DNA of 64,000 bases from Enchytraeus crypticus (GCA_905160935.1 CAJHZI010000564.1:678501-742500), one strand, 5' to 3'. Positions 12,076 through 23,505 are shown, numbered from the stretch's first letter. Translations and numbers: made by a program. Notes: generated by a model not told the origin, from the sequence alone.

Positions 12076-12890
12076 CTTGTTCAGCTACCCAGGCAAAACA
12101 CAGGTCTAATGTTAATTTTAACATGTAAAATGTTAAAAAATGAAGAAATTAAAAAAGATAAATCAAAAAATATTAGAAGTTCACGATATAATATAATAAT
12201 TGGTAGACAATAGACGATTTAGTAATTAACGGTAAATATGGCGGAGGCAATGAAAAAGATTGATGATAGAAATGTTTGATAAAATAAATATTTGAAGATA
12301 GAAATGTTTTTCAAAGCATTGTAATTCAATATATAATATTAACAAAGGGCTTGCAAATATTTACGATTTTAATAAATTAAGGCAATAATGAAGTGCGTAG
12401 TTAAATGCAAGTCACATCGACATTAGTATATGATATAGGCTTGTATTAAATACTAAAATGTATTAGTTAAGCGACATCTTATACTAATACATTACAATAG
12501 TCGACCTCATTATATTTATTTCACAAGCAAGCACTATGATCGCAGCAAAATGAGATATCTTCTAATGGAATGACAACTTTGGTTCAAAGTTGGTCTAAAT
12601 AGTTTATTTTAAACAGTGACGAAAAAATTATTAAATTTTTGATTATTAAATCCAATAATCAGAAGTAGTAGCTTAATATAAAAGTAATCATGCAGTTAAC
12701 TGAAGTATCCAATACGTTATTATAGTTCAATTCTAAGACCTTCTGAGCGATCGTAGTTTTAGTGATTTTACACTGCATAGCTCATACGTATCATCTTCCA
12801 CTCACGACACACTGTTAAATCAATGATACGATGAAGTCTGATAGCTCGGTATTGAAATTCGAGTCTCTGGCTGGTTATTCAGGTCATTTA
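12076..12890. other. AT-rich stretch downstream of BRICHOS copy 2
   Basis: I see no gene or known repeat. It probably contains the 3' UTR of the minus-strand BRICHOS gene; a candidate AATAAA on minus lies at 12,603-12,608, about 390 nt past the stop codon, and another at 12,515-12,520. Confidence 0.35.
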
Positions 12891-13005
12891 GCTAACTCCT
12901 CAGTGCTGAATCATCTAGCTGACACATCAGTGCTGAGTCATCGAGCTGACACATCAGTGCTGAGTCATCTAGCTGATCCATCAGTGCTGAGCCATTTAGC
13001 AGACC
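12880..13005. repeat. 27-bp minisatellite overlapping the BRICHOS copy 2 stop codon
   Basis: Four to five units of a 27-bp motif; on plus the core reads CAGTGCTGAGTCATCTAGCT. The unit nearest the gene includes the TAA stop codon, and the array then runs into the 3' UTR. The 27-bp period is a multiple of three, but every unit has its own in-frame stop on the coding strand (CAC TGA), so the array cannot extend the protein. Confidence 0.88.
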
Positions 13006-16000
13006 ATCCCTGGCGTGTACCAATACGAGTAGTACAGGTATGTGCAGTACGGATAGGCTATGGGAGGACTGTAGTAGTTGTTTTGATAGCAGCACCAGGT
13101 GGTCTGATAGTAGGTGTTGCAATAGTATCTGTAACCGTCGAAGTACTCGGTCATTTGAACATAGCAGGCCCAATATGCCCAGCAGCAACTTCCCAGTCCT
13201 CTCATACGATACTTGGTTCCCATGTCGTAAATAGCGCGCTTCATAACTCCTTCATATAATACATAATGGATCATGATGGGCGAAATACTTTAAAGTAAAT
13301 ATTTATTAAATACTTTATGTAAATATTTAAATATTACAGATATTTTAAATACTTCCTAGAAGCATTTTCAAAATAAAATAATTGTCTAAAGTAATTTTGA
13401 AAATGCATAGTGAAACAGTATTTTGAAAGCAGTTTTTAAATTTATTTTATTTTAGGCTGCCGATATGTCCAATTTAATTGGATCGTTAAGGTTCAAAAAT
13501 AACCTGATAAAATGTTAGCTTCTTCGAAGGTGTTTAAGGACGCCATTATCCTATCTAGTCCGTCAGAAATTAAATACTCCCTTTTGATAATTAGGGCTTA
13601 TTATAGCTCTATTACTAAATTGTATGATTAATTTAAAACCAAGCATTGAGCCAATATGCGACTGCAGACACTATCATAAATTTCATATTTTAGAGAGATA
13701 CAACCAACATCCATAAAAGAAACAGTACGGAGTATTACTTTTCATGATCCCATTATATTGGGTACTGCAATAAGCTTATAGGCCTATTCATGAATATTTC
13801 CTACATTGGAATTTGACTTCACATCTGAAATTATGTCCTATATTTCAGTTTGGAATTCAAATTTACATTCAAAATTAAGGTGTCTCTTCGAAACTTCAAA
13901 TTCAACACTAAAAAACTAGCATTCGAATTGCACCTATTTAATCGCACCTAAATGTATCATTATCAGGCTGCAAGCTGGTGCAATTGCACCAGATAGTACT
14001 GGAAAATGATACATTTATGTGTTATTAAATTGATGCACAGTTTCCATCTGCACTTATATTTATGCCCTTCGAAATGTTAAGTTTATGTTGAGAAATGTAT
14101 GAAAGTCTGGACTAGTTCCACTTTCATTGGAGATTATTCGGCCAGTTGTGCAGATATTTTGGTGCAATTGCACCAGATTGTAGCTGAATAATAAAACATT
14201 TATGTGCAAATAAATTGGTGCACTTCTGATGCGTAGATTTTGCTTAATTTAGTATTGAATTTGACATTTCGAAAAAACGCCTTCATTTCGAATGGGAAGG
14301 TCAAACTGGAATATAGGACATTCATCAATATGATTTTCATCAATGAATGGGCAATTATCTGAACACTTACGAAGAACTATTTGTACTATATTAATCAAGA
14401 CAGATTAATTCACTTTTATTAAGACTAGAGGGAGAGGGAGAGAGAAGGACATTAAGTCATTGTTATTTATTTTAAACTCTTTCACGTACTCCACAAATCT
14501 AATCTTTACCTGAATCTGAGGTTGTTTCGTTTGCGGGCAGCATCTTCTCTTTGTCCAAACATTTCTTCCTGGCCCAGTACAGCGACACACCCGAGCACGC
14601 GTCAGCAGCCTTTTTGGTGAGGAAGGAACGATCAGCGACGGGCGTGTGCTCAATTTCGAATGGTAGGGATCCTTCGTTTCCTCCATTATGATTTCCGCTT
14701 CCCATCTATAAGCACACATAAAAAATCTGTCATTACTATTAGAAGCGAAGATGAACTAGTAAAATCTAGTATAAACTAGATGAAAATGTACGACATAAAC
14801 TAGTAAAATTAATATAAACGATGTGGGAACAAGACTAAGTGAAAATCACTAAATAAATTATTTGTACAAATTTCATTTGATTAATTCGCTATACTATTAC
14901 GATATGACTATTACGATATACTATTGCGAAGTAATATAATTTAGTTTGGATTTAGAATGGGATGCAGTACAGCAGAAGCTATAGGGTTGATGCGAGTCAT
15001 ATGTAAACCCAGCTTAGAGCCGGAAAATGATACTTTCATATAGATCTTTCTTTGTAGATTTTGAGAAAACTCTAGACAAGGTAAGCTGGGTGAAGTTATT
15101 TGGAATTTTGAGAAAGATTTGAGCAAATTGGAGAGAAGATTATTTATGAATTTTTACGAATCAGAGCGTAATAATCAAAATTCAATAGAAGTTATTAAGG
15201 GAGGGAGGAATAGGACTGGAAAAAGTCTGTTGCATGTCACCACTTCTATTTAACGTTTACGCAGAGGCAATGATGATGGAAGCAATGGATAACACTGAAG
15301 AAGGAATAAATACTGGAGGTGTAAGATTTGCAGATAATCAAGGTTTGATTTCTAGTAGTGAAGCTGGTTTACCGAAAATTGTGAATTGCCTGAACATTAT
15401 TGCATTAATTAAAGTATGCAATAAATATTTATATACAGAAAACCAAATTGACGAGTGTGTCTAGAAGAAAAGGCAGATAAGTCAACTTAGAAATAGACGG
15501 TACGAAGTTGGAACAGGTTAAGAGTTTCAGAATTGAGTATACACGATGATAAGATATGAAGAAACTCCAAACCAGTCAGTAACCAATCAGAAGCTTTAAA
15601 ATAATTTATCGAATATTCTTAAATTTCTATCAGAAATCTGAACACACAATCATGTTTCTTACCAGTGACGAAGAATCGATTATCTTGGACGGGTCTGTGG
15701 CCTCAGAGACGTTCAGTGGAGTCACGAAACAGTTGGTCCCGACGTCTTCCACTGATATCTTTATGGTTTGAAGTCCCTGTATAGAATACACTCATACTGA
15801 TAGAATAAATACTATAAATAGGCTTTTCGATCGTTTATCCTGATTTTAAAGTCGTTGCAAAACAACTAAAGTACTATTGTCCATCATTACAAAGCTAAGG
15901 CTCTCACATAGCCTAGGCCAGCAAGTAAAAATAGCAGTTTTTGAGCAAAATCAAATTTTAAAGTTAAACTCAAATTTATGCATGTATTTCACTGGAATTT

Positions 16001-19000
16001 TACTACTATTAAAAGCTTGTTGTAGCGGAAATCTCACTGGTTGCAGAAGTAAAGCTGATAAAGTTAGTGTCCACATCAGTTTCCTCACTCAAAAGCGATG
16101 TCAGTGACGGGTAAGCCCAGGATTTGAACCCGCACATACTGATCCGCGGTCGAGTATCTTACCGACATCGCAACTGGCTGGAACCAGTGCAGATGTCGGT
16201 AATAGCGTTAAATGAATAGCATTAAATGGCAGAGAAAATATGACATGCAGCATTCTAACGTCCTAAATCTGACCGTCAAAAGGTAAAGGTCAAATCATAA
16301 ATGCAATAAATTTCATTCAAATATTAGGGCCAATATTTTAAGTACAATCAGCCGGTATTAAACTAGATTGTAGACTGAAAATTGCTACTTGCCTCCTTCA
16401 GGATGATTTATTCCTTATGTAATTTGTCATTTCCTTTTAAAAGATTTGTCTTCTTTGTGTACCGGTAGAAAAATCTTGAATAATATTATAATATTATCTA
16501 GTAAGATAAATATTACAAATGGACCTAATCTTGTTAGACGAGCATTTGGAGCGTAAAACGAGGAGGGAGTTAAATGAATCTGAGAGAAATTTCATAAATC
16601 CTTAGAGTGCAAGTTTATACCCATGTGTTATTCCCCAGGTACTTTCATGGAGGTAACATTATTAACAGGTAATTCATTTTTAAATAGGCCTACGCATTAT
16701 AATAATGAATGATATTGGAGGAATGATATTCGAGGAATGCTTACCTTGTTGAAATCATTTATCACAACAGCATCATGACCTTTCTGACTTAAACGAAACA
16801 TCACGACATTGTCGTTAGGATCTGATTCCACATCCTGTGTGACGTCATTATCTTTACTTCCTTTAAACTGAAAGCTGAACTGTATAATTAATCAATAATA
16901 ATCAATTTGTAAACTGTTTTCACGTAAATCGCTAGTTTAAACTGTTTTTACGGTATAATTAATTAACAGTGATGGGACGAGACCAAGACCTGTCTTGAGT
17001 CAAGACAGTCTCGAGACAGTATTTTACTGTCTTGATCTTGCGGGTCACTCTCTTGGTCCTGGTTTTGCAAAAACTGTCTTGGTCTTGCAAGACCAAGACT
17101 TGTCTTGCAATTAACTTGTGAGATGGAAATATTGTACTTGTTCATATCTTAACGTTGATGCACACAAAGAAGTGCTTTTTGCTTAAGTTGAATCCAGATT
17201 ACTTAAATCTCTTTTCATTCAGTTGATATTTGTTATATTTACTAATGCTGAAAACTCCTTCTAAACTTTCTCATATTGCTTCTTAATACTCAATTTGTTT
17301 GTACTCATATCGCAGTCAGCATTTGTATTTTTAAACAGATATTCCTGGTCTCATTATAGGCTTTCAGCATGATATAGACCCATTCTTCTATCTACATGTA
17401 AGCCTAATATTCATTTCCAAACATGAAACAAAAGTGTTTTCGTCGTTGACCTATACCAATATTCTGACATAATAACTATTTATTTCTTAAGCCGCTGAAT
17501 ATTTGAGACGATTTAGTTGATTGATGTTATGTTGTCATGCTTGCTTTGTACTTAAGTCTTGGTCTTGGTCCTGCGGGTCATTGTCTTGGTCTTGTAAAAC
17601 TGTCTTGGTCCCATCACTGTTAATTAATAAACAATTTTTCTTTTAGTATTAAAATTAACGTATAACAACTGAAAAAAAGTATAGCGTTTACATGTTACAA
17701 TTAAAAAATTAGGAATTTTTAATTTTTTTCTTTCCTTGAAAAAAGCAAGAAAGAGCTTGAGATTGACATGAGATTCTACAATTGTAAGAAGGGTACATAG
17801 GTACAGATATCTAACTAAAGTTAAACATCTATATCCCACAAATATAGACCATTGCAGGCTTCTAATAGTAGTCCGCTCTTTCTTTTAACAAAATCAAGAT
17901 ATGATTATTGGAAATTTCTATTAATATATGCTTATTTACTTTGTATCTGTTTATTATTGTAACTATACAAATACATGTATATTGCCATTCTGTAAAAATC
18001 AAGATATATCAGACCTTGACGATCTCTTTCTGTGCCTGAGTGAAGAAGTACACTCCGAGAATGATGCCCATGATGACCAGTCCAACGATCAGCACGGCTG
18101 CCACCGCATATGCGATGTACTTCTTCTGAGAGGCCTTGGATGCGGGCTTCGACTGAAATATTTGATTGATTTTAAATGATTAGCCAATCTGTAGAGAAAG
18201 TATTCGATTTTGTAAATAATAGGAAAAAGTCATCATTACCTACAGGCTACTGTATATTATGAAAACTGTATATTATGAAAACTGTATATTATGGTTTTGC
18301 TAAACATTTAATAATAATTATAGTGTATGTACTAAAACTACGTGTTGTTATGGCTTGTTAAAACTAGATATGCTTTTGGTATAGTTTGTTAAATTTATTC
18401 ATCATGATTTTTAAGACTATTTAGTATAATGTGTTAAAACTGTTTAGGCTATAATGCTTTCCTTTCCTAAAACTATTTATCATCTTCGCTGGAGCCAGTG
18501 GCGAAGTCGGTAAGATGCTCGACCGCGGATCAGTAGGTGCGGGGTTCAAATCCTGGGCTCGCCCGTCACTGACATCGCTTTCGAGTGAGGAAACTGACGT
18601 TAACTTTAGCTTTTTTTAGCTTTTTATCTTGACTTGTAAAATCTATTTGATATCATGATAGGGTTTTAAAAAATATTTATTATGATTTATATTCCCATCC
18701 ACCTACGATAAACCTACGACATATACATGTATTTATTTGTTAATTTATCACGACCTAATACCTTTATCTTTAGGCTGAATTCTTTATATTATTCGTTATA
18801 ATTATTTATGTATTAAGAAATAGGAAGAAGAGTTGGATAGGACACATTCTAAGGGCGGAAGGTCTATTAAAAGAGGTCATGGAAGGTAGAATGGAAGGAA
18901 AAAGAGGCAGGGGCAGGCCGAGATTAGGTATGTTTGATGATTTAAAGACCCACTGATATGTGGAAATGAAGAGGAAGGCGGGAGACAGAGAAGAGTGGAG

Positions 19001-20226
19001 GCGTTATGTACCATGGACCTGCCAGTAGGCAGTGCACTAAGAGAGAGAGAGAGAGATAACTATTTGTAATTTTTGACACCCCGTAGGCCTATACCGAACT
19101 ATAAAATTAGGCCAACCTGACACTTTGAACAGTAATTAAGTTTTAGTTGTGGTAATTGAAAGAGATATCTTTTCCAGAAATGTTGGCCTACTTTAGTCTA
19201 CTCATATTAAAGTAAGCTAATATTTCAATCGTGCGTTATTTGTTTTACGAAAACTGTGAAATAAATTTTGATATCTAAAAGTGTTAGCAGTTTTAACTAA
19301 ATTGACAGCTGATTGTAGATCAGGTATCTGAATTATTAAGGGGCGTGTTGTGATAAAGTTCTGATTCTCATTGATCTTTGTTTAGGCCTTAATGTGCAAT
19401 TAATTTTATTTACAGTTGCACTGTGAACTCACAATTTTCCTGCCAGAATTAAATTTAGAAATTAATCTTCAATTCATAATTAATTATTAGATTTATTTAA
19501 ACCACAATATAACTCATAAATCAGCAGAGCATATTTTGTTGGTCATCATCGCTTGCAAAGTTTCATCTTGATCTCCGAATGGTCGACTGCTGAACTCGAA
19601 TCACGGACCTAAATGTACCTCGCAGTTAAATTCATTGCTCTATTTTGAGTGCTAGCCAGTGGAACGGCAGAATAAAAAAAATAGATATTAATAAATAGAA
19701 TTTACATAGAAAATGTTAGCTAACACGTGTATTAATTCTTGCTGTTGTCGTGTTGATTCAAAAGGGTCTCTCTCTTAGTTCACTGCCTACTGGCAGGTCC
19801 ATGGTACACTAAACGCCTCCACTCTTCTCTGTCTCCCGCCTTCCTCTTCATTTCCACATATCAGTGGGTCTTTAAATCATCAAACATACCTAATCTCGGC
19901 CTGCCCCTGCCTCTTTTTCCTTCCATTCTACCTTCCATGACCTCTTTTAATAGACCTTCCCCCCTTAGAATATGTCCTATCCAACTCTTCTTCCTATTTC
20001 TTAATACATTTAGAAAGAAGAGATGGATAGGACATTCTAAGGGGGGGAAGGTCTATCAAAAGGGTATTTATTATAATTTAATTTTCAGCTGTTATTTAAT
20101 ATAATTAGTTATTTTTTAGCTTTTTAAATTGAACTAAGGCAGAGATCTTACCTCGGTGGGACGTTCGGTCGATACGATGTAGGTCGGTGTATCGAATGTC
20201 TCAGCGGGCTTTGTCTCACTCGTCAT
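12996..20226 (-). CDS. BRICHOS-domain type II membrane protein with Cys/Tyr-rich tail, copy 2 (complete)
   Basis: Six minus-strand exons: 20,152-20,226; 18,015-18,152; 16,745-16,879; 15,663-15,776; 14,510-14,705; 12,996-13,249. Together 912 nt, closing in frame to 303 aa. Order: cytoplasmic tail 1-34; KK then a single transmembrane helix about 37-62; a beta-rich linker and BRICHOS-like domain about 72-205, with conserved Asp in VVINDFNKG, Cys132 in VGTNCFVTPL and Cys191/Cys203 near ADACSGVSLYWARKKC; N-glycosylation sites NVS (138) and NET (213); then a last exon with 8 Cys (241, 242, 248, 263, 272, 273, 288, 303), 20 Tyr and 4 Trp in 83 residues. Type II helix, BRICHOS and an 8-Cys aromatic tail is the layout of vertebrate chondromodulin/tenomodulin, and the ~300 aa length fits. 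BRICHOS also fronts annelid antimicrobial precursors, so a released peptide is an alternative. The acceptor of the last exon (TATATGAAG) is the weakest junction. Function is inferred. Confidence 0.85.
13834..14321. mobile_element. Non-autonomous element with long terminal inverted repeats (intron 5 of BRICHOS copy 2)
   Basis: The ends are inverted copies: ATGTCCTATATTTCAGTTTG at the left and CAAACTGGAATATAGGACAT at the right. Imperfect pairing continues inward for roughly 90 bp (TTCGAAA and CAAATTCAA blocks). Two internal copies of the perfect palindrome GGTGCAATTGCACC lie at about 13,978 and 14,161. No coding capacity and no clear target-site duplication, so the superfamily is open. Confidence 0.7.
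14941..15560 (+). mobile_element. Decayed LINE-R reverse transcriptase remnant, intron 4 of copy 2
   Basis: Plus-strand LINE-R pieces with frameshifts: FGFRMGC-like block at the start, then SPLLFNVYAEAMMMEAMD at about 15,237-15,290 and VRFADNQG at about 15,320, where the catalytic FADD has become FADN. Same place and orientation as the remnant at 1-805. Confidence 0.8.
16068..16200 (-). mobile_element. SINE-1, private to copy 2
   Basis: Minus-strand copy: complement of the tail (TCAGTTTCCTCACTC), B-box as GGATTTGAACCC, and complement of the A-box region ending at the CTGGAACCAGT head. Flanks match 1250-1330 of copy 1, which lacks it. Confidence 0.8.
16967..17619. mobile_element. hAT-like MITE with perfect 8-bp target-site duplication
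   Basis: Ends are CAGTGATGGGAC and GTCCCATCACTG, flanked on both sides by TTAATTAA (16,959-16,966 and 17,620-17,627). Sub-terminal GTCTTGGTCTTG-type repeats occur in both orientations. 653 bp, no coding capacity. An 8-bp duplication and CAGTG ends are hallmarks of the hAT superfamily. In intron 2 of BRICHOS copy 2; the paralogous intron at about 2033-2048 shows the uninterrupted site. Confidence 0.9.
18487..18620 (+). mobile_element. SINE-1, shared with copy 1 (3419)
   Basis: Well-preserved copy: A-box-like TGGCGAAGTCGG, B-box GGTTCAAATCC, then the GAGTGAGGAAACTGACGTTAAC tail. Surrounding intron sequence is homologous to that around 3419-3565. Confidence 0.85.
18808..19062 (+). mobile_element. 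LINE-R 3' end
   Basis: C-terminal LINE-R block (GHILRAEG and GKRGRGRPRLG-like) followed by ACCATGGACCTGCCAG...GGCAGTGCACTAAG and a (GA)n tail. Private to copy 2. Confidence 0.85.
19762..20003 (-). mobile_element. LINE-R 3' end, inverted relative to 18,808-19,062
   Basis: Nearly the same sequence as 18,808-19,062 in opposite orientation about 700 bp away. It meets a short plus-strand LINE-R piece (20,004-20,066) head to head at a CTTCTTCC...GGAAGAAG-type junction. The pair could fold into a long hairpin in the intron 1 transcript. Confidence 0.85.
20004..20066 (+). mobile_element. LINE-R fragment (head-to-head with the previous element)
   Basis: Plus-strand piece reading AGAGATGGATAGGACATTC then GGTCTATCAAAAGG, the segment just upstream of the usual LINE-R end; it then stops. 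Confidence 0.7.
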
Positions 20227-20388
20227 CTTTATTTTCATACTTCAGCTCGGTTTATCGACAGATGGCGCAACACCGTGAGATGCTACGAGGAAGAAGTGAA
20301 CAGCGACAAAGTCTTCTGGCCGCAGAACTCTGAGAGATCAGTCGTAGAGACAACAAACCTCGAATATCCAAGTCGACTCGCTCGCTGA

Positions 20389-20395
20389 TTTTATA
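20389..20395 (-). promoter_or_regulatory. TATA box of BRICHOS copy 2
   Basis: TATAAAA on minus, 163 bp before the start codon, the same spacing as in copy 1. The block between TATA and ATG is almost unchanged between copies. Confidence 0.6.
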
Positions 20396-20874
20396 GTAAA
20401 TTCTCGGATCTGATTAGAATGGATCTATTGTGAAACCTGACAAAAGATTAGTGTTCCATGACCCTCTTTTATGAATTTGTAAAACCAGTGCAAGAACCGG
20501 TTTTCCTAAATTTCAAGAGTCTCTAGTCATAACTTTACTGTATCGCATTAATCATCGGTATACATCATAACTCTAATAATTAAAAATTGCCAGGTAATTT
20601 CATTCTTTGAGAACATGGAACTCATGAAAGATCAATGCACTTCATCTTTTGTCATGGGATAACACTGACGGCGATGCTAGGCAGTTTTTTAAAATGTTAT
20701 TCTCCCATAATTTAGATATTTTTATGTATTTGCTGTTGCGTAAAATTTTTCTCAAAATTGCATTTTATGTCACTTTGTGATTTCCTGAAAACTGAATAGT
20801 AAATAACTTTTTTGTACTAGTTTATCTGAACTAAAAATTCAATATTCTAACCAATTTTTTAATGCATTATATAG

Positions 20875-20994
<120 letters not shown>

Positions 20995-21199
20995 GTTTAT
21001 TGTCACAAAATTTTGATGATTAAAATTTGTATAATTTAAACTCTTTGCTGAATTGATATTTTGATGAACATTTTCCTTATATTGCCTCTGCTTTATTAAG
21101 GCAACGATAAGACATTTTAATCAAGAAACGTTTTCAAGTACGACTGAAGGCTTTGAATTCTGTAAAAGATAAAAGCAAGATAAGATAGTAAATAATACG

Positions 21200-21284
21200 A
21201 TAAGAAAATAATAGAAATGATAATAATAATATAATAGTAATAACAATAATTATTATTATAGTAATAAGTATTATAATAATAATC

Positions 21285-21316
<32 letters not shown>

Positions 21317-21575
21317 CATAAGCATCATCATCATAGTCATAATCCCAATAATGATAATGATAATAATAATAGCAATAAAAATAAATAATAATAATAACAA
21401 TAAAAAAGCCCCAAGTCTTCTCCCAAGCTGCTCAGACTGAGGGCCAGCTCGAAGAGTACGTCCCCTCGCCTCAAGAATATAGACCAGAAAAGTTCATCGC
21501 TTGAATAATAATAATGATAATAACAACAAATAATTATATTTTGAATAATAATTATTATTAATAGTAGTAGTAACA
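21200..21575. repeat. Composite (ATA/ATC)n microsatellite with a 95-bp unique island
   Basis: Degenerate trinucleotide repeats on both sides of a complex segment at about 21,405-21,500. The island is open in more than one frame but I recognise nothing in it. No gene is called. Confidence 0.7.
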
Positions 21576-22163
21576 TGTGCAGTTACTAAGTAGGCTAAAC
21601 GTGCCTAGAAGCAAAATCTTCCTGCTATGAATTTTAAGAGCAATTATTCTATCGTAATTTGATATAACGGCCCGAATAAGAAAAGTGATTTCTGAATTTC
21701 TAAAATCGCTCAATCTACATTTACATGTAGGCCTACATTGATCTGAAGTTGTAAATATTCAAAGTAGGCCTACATGTATGTGCAATAGATCGACATGTGT
21801 ATTGTGTATCCCGATTTACGACGCAATTTTTAATTTCATTCATCTCAGTACAAAAATGTTATGCTATATCATCCGACTTTTTATTTAGAAATTGGTTTCG
21901 CAAGAGCTAAATGATTAACTTAAATATATCAGCATGCGTTTATATTGTTTAAAACTAAGCCTAGCCTATTTGTGTAAGTTTTTAAAATTCAAAATCCAAT
22001 GCATAATAATATTAAATAATATTAGAATATATAAATGAATATTAATTATATCTGACTATTTGAAGTTTAAGGCTCAAATAAGAACTAAATGTTTGCCTAC
22101 ATTCACTTATTTACCATTGAAATAATCATAATACTATCTTTACTATTAATGTACTATAATATT

Positions 22164-22270
22164 GTCTCTCTCTCTCTCTTTCTCTTAGTGTACTGCTTAC
22201 TGGCAGGTCCATGCCATAAAACGCCTCCACCCATCTCTATCTTCCGTTGTCCTCTTCATGTACATACTGT
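22164..22270 (-). mobile_element. LINE-R 3' end with (CT)n tail
   Basis: Minus-strand LINE-R end: (CT)n, then the complement of the CTGCCAG...CAGTGCACTAAG signature (here TAGTGTACTGCTTACTGGCAGG) and part of the C-terminal coding block. Confidence 0.78.
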
Positions 22271-22281
22271 ATACACTATAT

Positions 22282-22287
<6 letters not shown>

Positions 22288-22318
<31 letters not shown>

Positions 22319-22366
22319 CATGTATGCAGTATATAATTACCTGTATGTATATAGTGTTTATATAAG

Positions 22367-22431
<65 letters not shown>

Positions 22432-22437
22432 GGGCCT

Positions 22438-22472
<35 letters not shown>
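22288..22472. repeat. Cluster of (TA)n tracts
   Basis: Three TA tracts (22,288-22,315, 22,372-22,427, 22,446-22,472) separated by short AT-rich spacers with CATGTATATA motifs. Confidence 0.9.
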
Positions 22473-22476
<4 letters not shown>

Positions 22477-22651
22477 TATATATACAGTAAATTCAATAAA
22501 TCAGTCTATTTATTTATTTAATCTTGATTGTTAGTGACTGAACAACTTTTTCATCCAGTAATTCAGGATTTTCTACCTGATTTTTGAACATTTGATAAAC
22601 AGTTTACATTTTAATATTTAATATATTTTAAGTTTAATCATTAGCTATTGC

Positions 22652-22684
22652 CTCTCTCTCTCTCTCTCTCGCTCTCTCTCTCTC
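22652..22684. repeat. (CT)n microsatellite
   Basis: About 16 CT units with one interruption, in a region homologous to 8600-8650, where only a short CTCTCCC stretch exists. Confidence 0.9.
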
Positions 22685-22984
22685 CCTTTCACGCGTTTTG
22701 CAAAGTGGAAAGTCGAAGTTAAGGTACATATTCCTACACTATACGAGTTATTATGAACTCAGTTACCTTAAGGTAAATCAGCTAGTCTTCTTCTGTTTGC
22801 TTTTTAGACTAAGAATTATTGTTTATTAATAAAAGTTACGGCATCCACGTTTTGTCTTCAAATCACTGGTCATCAGATGCCACAGTTTTCATCCATCGTT
22901 TCCGGCAGAGAGGATTGGATCAGAATAAACCGCTTCTAGACGAATGCGTCAATAGCGAATTCTTGAATTTATCAATAACACACA

Positions 22985-23115
22985 ACAACAACAACAACAA
23001 TTAGAGTGCTACAGTCATCAATGACAACATCGAGCACTATTGAGACAAAATAAAGCCGACGAGCAAAAGAAGGTCCAAAAACGGTGCAAATTCTAAAATC
23101 CAGATAATCAGTCCA
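22985..23115 (-). mobile_element. LINE 3'-end fragment with (GTT)n tail
   Basis: (CAA)n followed by a segment that recurs at 57,616-57,740 and 61,144-61,340 (shared blocks GTGCTACAGTCATC and ATCCAGATAATCAGTCC). At 61 kb the same segment is the 3' end of a longer L2/Crack-like LINE. Confidence 0.65.
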
Positions 23116-23117
23116 AA

Positions 23118-23357
23118 CTAACGCAGTGGTTAGATGAGTCATGTAAAGTCATGAGGTTTTAAATGACAGATCCTAAGGTAAATTAAACTCTCGTGGGTTC
23201 AAGGCCTAGCCGCTCTGTTCTGACTGTAAAATCTCAGGCATTCATAGGACTGCATGGTTACACGGAAATCAGGATAAATAGTCTAAAGGTTTAAACCTGT
23301 GATATTAAAAGTTATAGATGACAACATATGTCATCATTTCACTGTAATGCTTATAGT

Positions 23358-23397
<40 letters not shown>

Positions 23398-23436
23398 ATG
23401 TATATAAAGTATATATATACATATATATATATATAT

Positions 23437-23500
<64 letters not shown>
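23118..23500 (+). mobile_element. SINE-2 running into (TA)n tracts
   Basis: SINE-2 head GCAGTGGTTAG, degenerate B-box (GGTTCAAGGCC), body to about 23,358. Its end runs directly into TA tracts at 23,360-23,395 and 23,413-23,500. Confidence 0.72.

Positions 23501-23505
<5 letters not shown>

Noticed and set aside
12831-13259. 142-codon plus-strand frame with repeated LADTSVLSH units
   Set aside because: It is the antisense reading of the BRICHOS copy 2 last exon and its 27-bp array; no start context or splice partners.
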